In this document: positions 23,914 to 33,434 of the stretch, piece after piece | How the letters are laid out: every line of letters begins with the position of its first letter | How positions within the stretch are numbered: the first letter of the stretch is position 1 | Source: an uncultured Alistipes sp. | GTDB taxonomy: Bacteria > Bacteroidota > Bacteroidia > Bacteroidales > Rikenellaceae | Assembly: GCA_949286165.1 (NCBI GenBank) | Contig: CASDZK010000005.1 | Coordinates: 1 to 64,000, forward strand | DNA: 64,000 nt | Direction: 5' to 3' | Notes under the pieces: model-generated | What the model saw: only the letters and a program-made list of their open reading frames with translations | The model's database searches: none | What the model was told of the DNA's origin: nothing | Translations under genes and position numbers: made by a program

Positions 23914-26900
23914 TTATTCCACTTCCGCAATTTCTCCCGACTGAATGTACCAAAGATAACCTTTAACGTCCCGATAGCCCATCTGTCTTAACAGCCGCAT
24001 GTAACTCCTTACCTGGTTTGCATGCGTGCGGCGTTTTTCCCGTCCGAATTTATAGTCGAGAATACGGGCGGAAGTCTCTTTTACGACAACGCGGTCGGGG
24101 CGTAATGTCCGTTTTTTTTCATTCATTTGCTGCGGCAGCAGGATGTTATGTTCGTTATATACTTGCCATCCCGGTTCGAAAAGCTGCGTCAGCCGTTCGT
24201 CTTCCGATACTTGACGGATTTTTGCCGAAAGCGATTGTTGCAGCGTTTCCGTCAATTCCCCGTTGAATACCATTTCTTCCATGACCTGTTCCGCCTCTTC
24301 CAGCGTTTCTATTCGCTCGAACAGTTTATGTACCAGTATTCCGTAGCTCCGAGGCGACAGTTCTTCTTCGAACAGGTCTTCGTACCGTTCCGTTTCGAGG
24401 CGCAGCGCGATTCGGGTGTCGAAAGGTTCCGAGGGGTAGCGATGCAAAGAAGATGCGTCGGTTTCCCGTTCTGTTTCGCTCTTCCGGGAAGGCAAGACCA
24501 CAGGCATTCCGAAACAGTAACGTTTCCCTTCGTCCGTGACGGTTCCGCTTACGGAGGTCTCGATACCCGGCAATGCCGGACCGTTGTCGATCGAAACGGC
24601 CGTTTCCTGTAACTCGAACGCTCCGGATACGCAGGCGGCCACAGTCGGTTGCCCGTTCCGGATTCCGTCGGGCAACAGCATGTACAATTCTCTTTCCGCC
24701 CGGGTAACCGCTACGTACAACAGATTGACGTTTTCGATGTAACTCATGACTTTTTCCCGGGCATGCGAATAGGAAAGGCGGCTTACGCTCAACGCATCCG
24801 AATAACGGACCGGCATGCCGTTGATCGCGGAAAAATACGGGTCCGATGTTTCCGCCCAAATGAACGGATTGCGCTGAGGCTCCAAACTCCAGTTCAGAAA
24901 GGGGAGAATGACGGCTTTGTATTCCAGTCCTTTCGATTTGTGTATGGTCTGTATGTGCAGGGCATCCTGTCCTTCCGGCAGGGTAATGCACTGTTTTATG
25001 CCTTCCCGCTGCCACCATTCGATGAAAAGGGGCAAATCGGAAATATTCCGGGACGAAAATCCGATGACCTGCTCGTGCAACGCTTGCAGGTAAGCCACTT
25101 CTTCGGGGGTATTGCAGTCCGGAAAGAAACGGATGATCGTTTCGAAGGCTTCTGCCGGAGGAACGGCCCGCAGACCGTTGATGAATCGTTGCTCCTCTTC
25201 CGGCAACGGAGCCTGCAATGCCCGGTGCAGGAACCGGTTGTAACGGGCCCGCGTCAAATCGTTGTTCCCGCTTAGCGGCCCGCAGGCCAGCATCATGCAA
25301 CTCAGAATGAACAGAACGGTTTCCGATCGGCCGATCCGCAGGGCGTCTTCCGAAACCACGTCGTAATTGTATCCGTTGTCCGGATGTCTGCTGCCGTATT
25401 CTAAAATATAAGCCGCTGCACGTTCGGCTTCGGCATTGCTCCGGACCAACAGGGCGATGTCCCGTGCGCGGTAGCCGCGGGATTGCAGGTCTTCGATGTG
25501 GACGATACACCGTTGCAGGTGCTCGTCGCCGGAACAGTCCACGGTTTCTACGGAGATGAATCCCCTGGTTTCTTCGTGCGCGCAATGTTGCTCCATCCGT
25601 TCATAGGCGCGGGGAAGCATGTTGACCAATTCGCTTTCCTGTCCCGCTGTCAATAGTCCCGCCTCGCGCTGTTTTTCCAAAAAGGCGTTCAACAGGGCGG
25701 TGGCCTGCTTTACCGTTTGCCGAATCAAGGCGTTGTTGAATGCGACGATATCGCGGGAGCTGCGCCAATTCGTGTCCAGGGTACAGTCACAAATCCGGTC
25801 GGCCGGCAGGTCGTTGTAGATTTCTCCTTGCAGTAACCGCCAGTCGCCGCCGCGCCACCGGTAGATCGATTGTTTGACGTCGCCGACCAACGTTACGGCC
25901 TTTTCATCCGGTTCGGCCGTCGCTATGGCGTTTCGCAGTAACGGGGCGAAATTCTCCCATTGTCCCCGGGAAGTGTCCTGAAATTCGTCGATCATGAACG
26001 TATCGTAACGGGTCCCGCATTTTTCGTAGATGAAAGGAGCGTCGTTTCCTGCGATCAGGGCTTTCAGCAGTTGCGTGGTGGCCGGAAGCAGCATGACGTT
26101 GCGTTCGGCGCATATTTCGTTCAGAAAACGGCCGATATCGTCCAATAGCAGGAACGAACGGTAATATTTCAATACTTCCCGGGCCGTAATCAGAAAACTT
26201 TTCTGTTCGTCCCAGAAATTGCATAATTCGGCCAATATGGGTTGCAGATGTGTTTTGACTTCTTCCGGAATCCGTTTCCCCCATGTGGCTTTCGGGTGCA
26301 GGGCATCCTGTACCCGTTTCCCGTAGTCTTCGAAGGTACCGGCGGCTATTTTGTAGAAAAACCGGACGAATCCGCTTTTCCCGTAGTGAAAATGCTCGAC
26401 CGACAGGCCGGCGTCGGCTATGTAGGCGACCGCTTCGGCCGCCCGTTGCCGGTATTGGCCGACGGCTTCTTCGTACAACTGTTCCGTCCGACTGAAAAAA
26501 TCGGAGAGGATTTGTTTGCGTTGCTGCAATTCCAATTCGTTGAACTCTTCCGAAAAGAGGATGAACGCGAAACCGGACAATTCCTGTTTTAGCCTTTGGT
26601 AACTAAGGTTGCGATTCAGCGAATCTTCGATGAATGCCTCCAGTGTCCGGCCTAATTCCGGGTCGGTTTGCATGGCGTCTATCAGTTTGTCGATGGCCAT
26701 GCCGAGCAGATAAGCGTAATCGAAATCGATACTGTAGTCGCTTTCGATGCCTAATTCCCGAATAAACGCCCGGATGATTTTTTGAAAAAAACGGTCGATC
26801 GTCAATACGCTGAAGCGGGAGTAGTCGTGCAGAATCAACGTCAGCGCCCGGTTGGCTCTTTGCGCTATTTCCTGCGGAGACAATTCCGGCATTTCCTTTT

Positions 26901-27111
26901 GCAACAACGGGATATAGCCGTGGCCGCTTTGGTGCGACAATGCATGCAATTCGCTCAGAATGCGCCATTTCATCTCGTCCGTCGCTTTGTTCGTAAAAGT
27001 CACGGCAAGTATCGACCGGTATTTGTACGGGTCGTCGATGACATTTCGGATGTATTCGTAAGCCAGCCGGAAGGTTTTTCCCGAACCGGCCGATGCTTTG
27101 ATGACTTGCAT
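23914..27111 (-). CDS. UvrD-like helicase fused to a PD-(D/E)XK nuclease (AddA/RecB-like)
   Basis: A 1065-residue DNA-repair enzyme. Walker A ASAGSGKT is at residues 6-13, motif II IDEFQDTSRGQWENF near 375, motif III VGDVKQSIYRWRGGDW follows, then IHKSKGLEYKAVILP and YVAVTRAERELYML. The C-terminus carries a RecB-type nuclease: RPDRVV and ILDYKFG in the last 70 residues supply the Asp and DxK residues. It probably resects double-strand breaks. An AddB-like partner is usually adjacent in Bacteroidetes; none is present in this window. It starts 18 nt after the M23 peptidase stop. Confidence 0.92.
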   Translation of the reverse strand: MQVIKASAGSGKTFRLAYEYIRNVIDDPYKYRSILAVTFTNKATDEMKWRILSELHALSHQSGHGYIPLLQKEMPELSPQEIAQRANRALTLILHDYSRFSVLTIDRFFQKIIRAFIRELGIESDYSIDFDYAYLLGMAIDKLIDAMQTDPELGRTLEAFIEDSLNRNLSYQRLKQELSGFAFILFSEEFNELELQQRKQILSDFFSRTEQLYEEAVGQYRQRAAEAVAYIADAGLSVEHFHYGKSGFVRFFYKIAAGTFEDYGKRVQDALHPKATWGKRIPEEVKTHLQPILAELCNFWDEQKSFLITAREVLKYYRSFLLLDDIGRFLNEICAERNVMLLPATTQLLKALIAGNDAPFIYEKCGTRYDTFMIDEFQDTSRGQWENFAPLLRNAIATAEPDEKAVTLVGDVKQSIYRWRGGDWRLLQGEIYNDLPADRICDCTLDTNWRSSRDIVAFNNALIRQTVKQATALLNAFLEKQREAGLLTAGQESELVNMLPRAYERMEQHCAHEETRGFISVETVDCSGDEHLQRCIVHIEDLQSRGYRARDIALLVRSNAEAERAAAYILEYGSRHPDNGYNYDVVSEDALRIGRSETVLFILSCMMLACGPLSGNNDLTRARYNRFLHRALQAPLPEEEQRFINGLRAVPPAEAFETIIRFFPDCNTPEEVAYLQALHEQVIGFSSRNISDLPLFIEWWQREGIKQCITLPEGQDALHIQTIHKSKGLEYKAVILPFLNWSLEPQRNPFIWAETSDPYFSAINGMPVRYSDALSVSRLSYSHAREKVMSYIENVNLLYVAVTRAERELYMLLPDGIRNGQPTVAACVSGAFELQETAVSIDNGPALPGIETSVSGTVTDEGKRYCFGMPVVLPSRKSETERETDASSLHRYPSEPFDTRIALRLETERYEDLFEEELSPRSYGILVHKLFERIETLEEAEQVMEEMVFNGELTETLQQSLSAKIRQVSEDERLTQLFEPGWQVYNEHNILLPQQMNEKKRTLRPDRVVVKETSARILDYKFGREKRRTHANQVRSYMRLLRQMGYRDVKGYLWYIQSGEIAEVE

Positions 27112-27129
27112 GCGAGTCTCCTTTCAGGC

Positions 27130-28191
27130 TTATTTAATACGTAATTTCCGGCCTATGCGCAATATCGTGTTGCGGGTAATGCCGTTCAGCCGACATATCT
27201 GGTCTATGGAAACGCCGTAACGAATCGCTATTTTTCCCAACATGTCTCCCGATTTGACGGTATGATAGACAATGTTGGAGGAAGAGACCGTTACCTCCCG
27301 GTTCGTTCCGCTTTTCGTTCCGCCCATCGCCGCCCTGATGGCGGTGGAGTCGTCGGCGTTGGCCAATAGTAATCCTGTGGTAATGTATTCCTCGTCTTCC
27401 TCTTCCAGCACTTCCGAAGCCCGGGAATGGATGTTGAGGAAGGAGCGTTCCAGGGCAAAGACCTGATACCGGAGCAATCCGTTTTCGAAATCGATCAGAA
27501 ATTCCGGGTCGAAAGCCTGGTCCTTATAACGTATTTCGTAGTGGAGATGGGGTCCCCGGCTGCGTCCGGTATTGCCTCCGAATCCGATGATATGCCCTTC
27601 CCTGACGTAGTCGTTTACCTTTACGTTGAGCCGGGAAAGATGGGCGTACCAAGTCTCCAGTCCGTTCGGATGACGCAGAATGACCAGATATCCGTATCCG
27701 CCTGTATTGTATCGGGCGTATCGTACCTTACCTTCGAAAGTCGCGTATATCGGTTCTCCCACTTTCAACGGGATATCGGAACCGTTGTGGTTGCTTCGCC
27801 GTCTGGGGCCGTATTTGGAATAGACACGTCCGACGATGGGAGCGTGGAAACGGTTGATCGAATCTACCAACGGCAATTCCACTTGTTCCGGCAAATCCTG
27901 ATATTTTATATCCTTATAGGCGAATATCTGAGTCGTGTCCCAATGTTGGGCATATTGCGAGTGGTTCAATACCTGTTCTGCGGTTTTATAAATGTACTCC
28001 CACGTGTTGTTGCTGTACAGTACGATGAATTTGCCGGCATCGTTTGTTTTCAGTGTATCCAATGCCTGCCGGGGCAGTTTTTCGATAGGCAGTTCCCTGG
28101 GATAACGTTGCGCCGTACCTTGGCAGAAACATCCTGCCAACAGGCAGGACAGGAGCAGACTTTTTCCGTTCATGAAACCGTAGGCCGTCAT
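27130..28191 (-). CDS. M23 peptidase with C-terminal LysM, lipoprotein
   Basis: A 353-residue envelope endopeptidase. Lipobox LAGC in GKSLLLSCLLAGCFCQ. The M23 domain (about 130-245) has the zinc residues in NHNGSDIPLKVG and GPHLHYEIRY, so it looks active. One LysM follows at the C-terminus (YHTVKSGDMLGKIAIRYGV). It likely cleaves peptidoglycan cross-links. ATG 28191 overlaps the upstream stop by 4 nt (translational coupling); ATG 28173 also leaves a complete signal. The longer frame to 28236 lies inside the upstream gene and is unlikely. Confidence 0.9.
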   Translation of the reverse strand: MTAYGFMNGKSLLLSCLLAGCFCQGTAQRYPRELPIEKLPRQALDTLKTNDAGKFIVLYSNNTWEYIYKTAEQVLNHSQYAQHWDTTQIFAYKDIKYQDLPEQVELPLVDSINRFHAPIVGRVYSKYGPRRRSNHNGSDIPLKVGEPIYATFEGKVRYARYNTGGYGYLVILRHPNGLETWYAHLSRLNVKVNDYVREGHIIGFGGNTGRSRGPHLHYEIRYKDQAFDPEFLIDFENGLLRYQVFALERSFLNIHSRASEVLEEEDEEYITTGLLLANADDSTAIRAAMGGTKSGTNREVTVSSSNIVYHTVKSGDMLGKIAIRYGVSIDQICRLNGITRNTILRIGRKLRIK

Positions 28192-29969
28192 TGTACGATG
28201 ATGTTGTAAGACGGCGTGTAGTTTACCATCATCCACTCTTCGTTTTTGAATCCTTCGTCCGGAGATGGCCGGTGGAATTTATACCGCACTTGCAAAATCG
28301 TGGTGTAATAATCGTCGATGTAAGTGTAGAAATCGCTTCCGAATTCTTTCAGCGAGCCGATAAAGAACATGGCGATATCGTAGCCCCGATAAGAGTACAG
28401 CGAGGGTACGGCTCCGAAGGTTTTAATGTAGTTGCTGTCGAACCGCAGCACCTCTTCGTTGGTCCGGTCCACATGGTATGAAGTTATGTAACGGAGGTTC
28501 AGCAGGAAGAAGTAGGCCGGATCGAGCGCGCTCATGCGTGCGAATTTGGATGAACCGAAGACGCTCATCGGTTTGGGACTGAACGCAGTCTTTTTGATGG
28601 CGGAGAGCTTGGACAGCATGGCATCGGCCAACTGTTCCGTTTCCGGGGCTACGATGAAGACCGTCTCTTTGTCCGATTCCAATATTTCTCCGATCTCTTC
28701 GGGCTTTTCTTTGGGATCGAACGGACGGGTTTTATAGCCAGGAGGAACGATGGCTTTGATCTGATTGACAAACTCCTTGTCGTCTTGCGAGCTTTCGTAG
28801 AATACGACGTTTTTGTCCTGGAGGAACGTTTTGGCCTTGTCCCACCGGTGTTCTTCGATGGGCGCCATTTGGAAAATATATGGATTTTCGCAACCGACGG
28901 CGGCCAGCGGCGATACGATGGGAATGGCTCGGGATTTGGCGTATGCCGCTACTTCACAAAATTCTTTTTCATATACCGGACCGATAATTAAGTCGGAAGA
29001 AGCGAGCGCTCCCGAAGCGATGATGGAGTTTACCTTTTCCAGGCTTCGCTGAGTATCGAACAACTCCAGTTGGATGGATATGCCTTCCCGTTTCAGTGAG
29101 TCGAGAGCCAGTAACAACCCTTGATACAGTTCGGTAAATTGGTCCGCCTGTTTCCCCTCGTCTGTCATGGGAAGCAGCAGGGATACCTGAATTGCGGTTC
29201 CCGGAGTGTCGAAATTTTTAACCGGTTTCCGGATTTCTTCGCCTTCCGTATCATATTTGTTTTGATCGGCCAAACCTTCGTATTCGACGAATTCGGATTC
29301 TGTTTCAGAAACGGCTACGGGAATGCGGATGACGCTTCCTGCTTTCAACCCGTCTTTCAAGGCTTCCGGGTTGGCGAACCGGATATCGGGAACCGTTACT
29401 TTATATTGTCTGGAAAGCGAAAACAGTGTTTCTCCCGGAACGACGGTGTGTTCTATGTATTCCTGTCCCTTTTCTTGTGTTTTCGGTGCCGGAGAAACCG
29501 ATTGTTCCGTAGTGTCGGCCAGCGCGACTTCTGTTACGGGGCGTCCAGGTGCGATTTGCATTTCCGGTTGTTTGTTTTTCAGGTCGCTTTCATCAACAGT
29601 CTGAGAGGCCCGTTCCGCAAAATGTTGTATTCCTTGGGCCATTTCGGCCCGTATCTGTTCCGAAGTAGCCGTATTGACCGCTGATTTGTCGATTTTCAAC
29701 TGTTCTCCCCGCACGAGATCTCGGGTAAGCAACTGAGGGTTGTTTTCCAACATAACGGACAAAGGTACGCCGTAACGTTCCAGAATGGAAAGCAGGCTTT
29801 CGCCTACATTGACCGTATGGGTCAAATATTTTTTCTTGTTCTTCTTTTTCTTGAACAGCTGGCCGATCGAATTTTCGGAAGCGGCCGTTTCCGCTTTGCT
29901 TTCCATAGGCAGGCCGTAAAAGCCGCACAAGAGAAGCAGTAAGAAAGAAAGACGAAAGAAATGTTTCAT
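28188..29969 (-). CDS. Two-LysM protein with periplasmic-binding-protein-like (LpoA-like) domain
   Basis: A 593-residue secreted protein. After the signal peptide come two LysM repeats (THTVNVGESLLSILERYGV at about 50-95 and EHTVVPGETLFSLSRQYKV at about 170-215). From about 260 there is a type I periplasmic-binding fold (IQVSLLLPMTDEGKQADQF, then SSDLIIGPVYEKEF and PIVSPLAAVG). Such folds occur in amino-acid binding proteins and in LpoA, an activator of a penicillin-binding protein. With no transporter genes nearby and an M23 peptidase overlapping downstream, a role in peptidoglycan synthesis or turnover is inferred. Confidence 0.85.
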   Translation of the reverse strand: MKHFFRLSFLLLLLCGFYGLPMESKAETAASENSIGQLFKKKKNKKKYLTHTVNVGESLLSILERYGVPLSVMLENNPQLLTRDLVRGEQLKIDKSAVNTATSEQIRAEMAQGIQHFAERASQTVDESDLKNKQPEMQIAPGRPVTEVALADTTEQSVSPAPKTQEKGQEYIEHTVVPGETLFSLSRQYKVTVPDIRFANPEALKDGLKAGSVIRIPVAVSETESEFVEYEGLADQNKYDTEGEEIRKPVKNFDTPGTAIQVSLLLPMTDEGKQADQFTELYQGLLLALDSLKREGISIQLELFDTQRSLEKVNSIIASGALASSDLIIGPVYEKEFCEVAAYAKSRAIPIVSPLAAVGCENPYIFQMAPIEEHRWDKAKTFLQDKNVVFYESSQDDKEFVNQIKAIVPPGYKTRPFDPKEKPEEIGEILESDKETVFIVAPETEQLADAMLSKLSAIKKTAFSPKPMSVFGSSKFARMSALDPAYFFLLNLRYITSYHVDRTNEEVLRFDSNYIKTFGAVPSLYSYRGYDIAMFFIGSLKEFGSDFYTYIDDYYTTILQVRYKFHRPSPDEGFKNEEWMMVNYTPSYNIIVQ

Positions 29970-29980
29970 AATTTGGATTC

Positions 29981-30757
29981 TTATTTTTTTGCCGCAGGCA
30001 TCATCCGCAAATAAATGTTCGTCAGCATTTTTTTCGTATGTTCAGGGAATTCCCCTTTCATCATCCAGCCGTAATAGCCCGGATCGCTGAGCAGCACTTC
30101 CGAGACTTTACGTCCTTTGTATTTCCCGAAATTGAAACAGGCTTCTCCCTGTTCATTATAAACCATGCGTCCGGCAAAGTCCACGTTGTTGTTCCGGGAA
30201 GTGTAATCGGAGAGAAAATCCACATCGTTTTTCAATTCTTCGTATCGGTCCAGCTGCGCTTGCAGCACTTCATAGGTGGCCCGGGTGTCCGCTAAGGCCG
30301 AATGGGCGTTGTCCAATGATTTGCCGCAATAAAACTGGTAAGCAGCCACCAGCGTCCGTTGTTCCATCTTGTGGAATATGGTTTGTACGTCTATGAATTT
30401 CCGTTTTTTCAGGTCGATGTCCACACCGGCCCGGATAAACTCTTCGGCCAGTAGGGGTACGTCGAACTTGTTGGAGTTGAAACCCGCGAAATCGCACCCT
30501 TCGATGAAGGCCGCCAACGATTTGGCTATTTCTTTGAAAGTAGGGCAGTCTTTCACGTCTTCGTCGTAAATGTGGTGTACCTCCGAGGCTTCTTTCGGAA
30601 TGGGAATGGTCGGATTGATCCTGCGGTTTTTTACGATTTCGCTGCCGTCCGGCATGACCTTAATCATTGATATTTCTACGATTCTGTCTTTGCAGATATC
30701 TATTCCCGTCGTTTCCAGATCGAAAAATACGATAGGGTTTCTATTGTTCAGTTTCAT
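29981..30757 (-). CDS. DnaQ-like 3'-5' exonuclease
   Basis: A 258-residue DEDDh exonuclease. Motifs: FFDLETTGID (Exo I), GFNSNKFDVPLLAEE (Exo II) and AHSALADTRAT (Exo IIIh). The C-terminal 70 residues contain FNFGKYKGRKVSEVLLSDP, a small domain frequent in Bacteroidetes homologues. It may be the proofreading subunit of DNA polymerase III or a free exonuclease. It lies between dnaN, from which it is separated by a hairpin, and the LysM gene (11 nt downstream). Confidence 0.9.
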   Translation of the reverse strand: MKLNNRNPIVFFDLETTGIDICKDRIVEISMIKVMPDGSEIVKNRRINPTIPIPKEASEVHHIYDEDVKDCPTFKEIAKSLAAFIEGCDFAGFNSNKFDVPLLAEEFIRAGVDIDLKKRKFIDVQTIFHKMEQRTLVAAYQFYCGKSLDNAHSALADTRATYEVLQAQLDRYEELKNDVDFLSDYTSRNNNVDFAGRMVYNEQGEACFNFGKYKGRKVSEVLLSDPGYYGWMMKGEFPEHTKKMLTNIYLRMMPAAKK

Positions 30758-30780
30758 TCGGTTCGAAATTCGTTGAAAAT

Positions 30781-30828
30781 AAAACCGGAATGCGCGCGCC
30801 GGATTTATTTCGTACGCATTCCGGTTTT
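30781..30828 (-). terminator. Terminator or attenuator between dnaN and the exonuclease
   Basis: Arms 30781-30794 and 30815-30828 are perfect 14-bp complements (AAAACCGGAATGCG and its reverse). On the minus strand the hairpin is followed by TTTTATTTTC. It would end or reduce dnaN transcription. Confidence 0.75.
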
Positions 30829-30844
30829 GTCCTGATATACGGTA

Positions 30845-31975
30845 TTATACTATCATGGGAACCAGCAGCATAATCATCTCTTTTTCCTGCTCGTCGTCGC
30901 TTTCGTAGGGAATAAGTAAAGCGGCGCGCGTTTGGTCGGCCAGTTCTATCAATACTTCTTTGGATGACAAATTAGACAGCATTTCAATCAGCGAAGTTCC
31001 TCTGAAACCGATGGTCAACGGCTCTCCCTCGTAACTGCACTGGATGTTGTCGTTCGCGGCTACCGAAAAGTCGATGTCCTGCGCTACCAATTCTACATTG
31101 TTTGCTGAAATATTCAATTTAATCAGGTTACTCGCTTGGTTGGCACATACGGAAACCCGTTTTACGCAATTCAGTAATGAAGTCCGTTCCACCAACAGTT
31201 TGTTGGTGTTGTTTTTCGGTATGACCGCCTGATAATTGGGGTATTTCCCTTCTATGGCCCGACATATCAGTTTGCACTCGCTCATGTCGAATACGATGTT
31301 TTTCGAATCAAAACGAATGGTTACGTCTTCAGATTCTTTTTGCAGAACAGGTTTCAGCAGCAATGCCGGTTTTTTCGGCAGGATGAACGAACAAGGTTCT
31401 TCCGTTCCGGTTTCGCCGTTCATGATAACACGGACCATTTTCTGGGCATCGGTCGTTACGAACGAAATGGCTTGGGGGGTAATGTCGAAATAAATGCCGT
31501 TCATGATGGGACGCAGATTGTTATCGGCCGCGGCGAAAATGGTTTTGGAAATTACGCCGAAAAGCCAGCTGGCCGGCAGGGTAACGGAATGCGTCGATTC
31601 CTGTTCGAATTCCGTGATTTCGGGATATCCCGCTCCGTTCAGTCCGGGAATCGAGATTTGGCCCGTTTGCCACGTAATGACGATTTCGTAAGTATCGCTG
31701 TTGACGGAAATAGTAATCGGCTGGTCCGAAAATTCCCGCAACGTGTCGATAATCAATTTCGAAGGTACGGCGAATGAACCGTCCGGCCCGTCGGATTCTA
31801 CCGTGGCGATGGTAATCAGCGTGGTTTCCAGGTCAGAGGCCGTTACCGTCAGTTTGTTGCCTTCTATCGTCAGTAAAAAATATTCGAGAATGGGCATGGT
31901 CTGACGCGCCGTAATCAGCTTTACCCCGTTTTGCAGCATGTTGAGCAACAGAGTGCTGGATATTCCAAATTTCAT
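30845..31975 (-). CDS. dnaN: DNA polymerase III beta subunit (sliding clamp)
   Basis: A 376-residue clamp of normal length. It begins MKFGISSTLLLNMLQNGVKL and shows the three-fold clamp layout, with PILEYFLLTIEGNKLTVTAS in domain 1 and the C-terminal EKEMIMLLVPMIV. It encircles DNA and tethers polymerases. It is not next to dnaA here. A well-formed promoter lies about 110 bp upstream and a hairpin terminator downstream. Confidence 0.96.
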   Translation of the reverse strand: MKFGISSTLLLNMLQNGVKLITARQTMPILEYFLLTIEGNKLTVTASDLETTLITIATVESDGPDGSFAVPSKLIIDTLREFSDQPITISVNSDTYEIVITWQTGQISIPGLNGAGYPEITEFEQESTHSVTLPASWLFGVISKTIFAAADNNLRPIMNGIYFDITPQAISFVTTDAQKMVRVIMNGETGTEEPCSFILPKKPALLLKPVLQKESEDVTIRFDSKNIVFDMSECKLICRAIEGKYPNYQAVIPKNNTNKLLVERTSLLNCVKRVSVCANQASNLIKLNISANNVELVAQDIDFSVAANDNIQCSYEGEPLTIGFRGTSLIEMLSNLSSKEVLIELADQTRAALLIPYESDDEQEKEMIMLLVPMIV

Positions 31976-32083
31976 AGTCGCGAATTCTGTTTAATATAAT
32001 ATTGTTTTTTATCGTTTCGTTCGACGGAATGCCGCAGGCGTTTCCCTGCTTTTCAGAATGGACGAACTCCTTTTCTTAATTTA

Positions 32084-32115
32084 CAAATATACGATTAAAA
32101 TTGAAAAATGGCAAA
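32084..32115 (-). promoter_or_regulatory. Promoter for dnaN
   Basis: On the minus strand TTTG (32115-32112), a 20-nt spacer and TATATTTG (32091-32084) match the Bacteroidetes consensus. The start would be near 32077, leaving a leader of about 100 nt. The -33 element touches the T tract of the upstream terminator. Confidence 0.65.
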
Positions 32116-32147
32116 AAAAGCCGATTTATGAGAACGTATAAATCGGC
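32112..32147 (-). terminator. Intrinsic terminator of the GH88 gene
   Basis: Arms GCCGATTTAT (32120-32129) and ATAAATCGGC (32138-32147) form a perfect 10-bp stem. On the minus strand it is followed by seven T residues. Confidence 0.85.
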
Positions 32148-32173
32148 CTTTCCATATGCTGTTTCCCCCACGG

Positions 32174-33394
32174 TTAGAAATCGGTCAGTTTAAGTCCGTT
32201 TCCCGATTCGATGTCGTGTTTTCGTTTGATGGCTTCCAAATAGTAATAATCTGCATATACCAACGGGCGGTCCACTTCGGCTCCGTGAGGAATGCTGCCT
32301 ACGCTGTGCATCAGTACGAAATTACCGTTCGTTCCCGGTGCGGCGGTATAGGTTTCTCCTGAAAGGTTTTTCAGAATGGTGTCCGCGTACTTTTTATACG
32401 CTTTGTTCTGCGTGTAGGTATATAGTTCGTATAGGGCCGAAGCCGTGATGGCGGCGGCCGAAACGTCGCGCGGTTCGTCGGGTATTTTGTCGGCGTCATA
32501 GTCCCAGTAAGGGATCAGGTCTTTGGGCAACCGGGGATGGTTGAATATGAAATCGGCGATCCTTTCGGCTTGTTGCAGGTATTTTTTATCTTGTGTGTAC
32601 CGGAAACACATCGTGTATCCGTACAATCCCCAGGCCTGTCCGCGTGACCATGAGGAACTGTCGGAAAAACCCTGAGCCGTTTGCCGGTGGCGAATCGCCC
32701 CCGTTTCAGGATCGTAGTCTACTACATGAAAGCAGCTGTTGTCTTTCCGGTAATGGTTTTTCAGGGTCTGGTCGGCATGCGATACGGCGATTTTCCGGAA
32801 AGAGTCGTCTCCGGACAGTTTGCTCGCTTCGAAAAGCAGCTCCAGATTCATCATGTTGTCGATGATGACCGGACAAATCCAATCTTTGGATTTGTTGGCG
32901 TTCCAGGATTGGATGATACCGGCGCCGGGACGGAACCGGGTGGAAAGCGATTTGGCGGCTTCTACGATTACGTCAGCGTAGGCCGGGTTCTTCGTCAGCC
33001 GGTATCCGTTGCCGAAACTGCAATAGATCATGAAGCCGATATCGTGGTTCCCCGTGTATTTTTTGATGCGTTCCATGCCTTCGGTATATTTGATGCCGTA
33101 ATTTTTCCACGCCTCGTCTCCGGTCAGTTCATATAGATACCACAGCGAGCCCGGAAAGAATCCGCTGGTCCATTCCTCCAGCACGACGTACACCGTCTTG
33201 CCGTTTTTATCGGTGGTACGCGGGCTCAGAATTTTCCCTGTTTTTTCTATATCATCGACCATTCGTTTGATTTGTTCGGAAGCAAGACCTACGTTTTTCG
33301 CCTGTTTCCCTTTTAGCGGCGGAACAGCCGCTGATGTCTGACCTATTCCGCAGGTCAATAGCAGAACTGAAATGAGATACTTGATTTTCATCAT
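32174..33394 (-). CDS. GH88-family unsaturated glucuronyl hydrolase, secreted
   Basis: A 406-residue enzyme that removes the unsaturated uronic acid left by polysaccharide lyases. Signal peptide MKIKYLISVLLLTCGIG. The alpha6/alpha6-barrel motifs NHDIGFMIYCSFGNGY and VIIDNMMNLELLFEAS carry the two presumed catalytic Asp residues, and SSWSRGQAWGLYGY is a strong family marker. The DUF4861 lipoprotein and LacI regulator encoded 2.5 kb away suggest glycosaminoglycan or ulvan-type substrates. MMKIK (33394) or MKIK (33391) may be the start. Confidence 0.9.
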   Translation of the reverse strand: MMKIKYLISVLLLTCGIGQTSAAVPPLKGKQAKNVGLASEQIKRMVDDIEKTGKILSPRTTDKNGKTVYVVLEEWTSGFFPGSLWYLYELTGDEAWKNYGIKYTEGMERIKKYTGNHDIGFMIYCSFGNGYRLTKNPAYADVIVEAAKSLSTRFRPGAGIIQSWNANKSKDWICPVIIDNMMNLELLFEASKLSGDDSFRKIAVSHADQTLKNHYRKDNSCFHVVDYDPETGAIRHRQTAQGFSDSSSWSRGQAWGLYGYTMCFRYTQDKKYLQQAERIADFIFNHPRLPKDLIPYWDYDADKIPDEPRDVSAAAITASALYELYTYTQNKAYKKYADTILKNLSGETYTAAPGTNGNFVLMHSVGSIPHGAEVDRPLVYADYYYLEAIKRKHDIESGNGLKLTDF

Positions 33395-33434
33395 ATTTAT
33401 TTAAATTTGAGGATAGGTGTTTGGTAAAAGCGTG

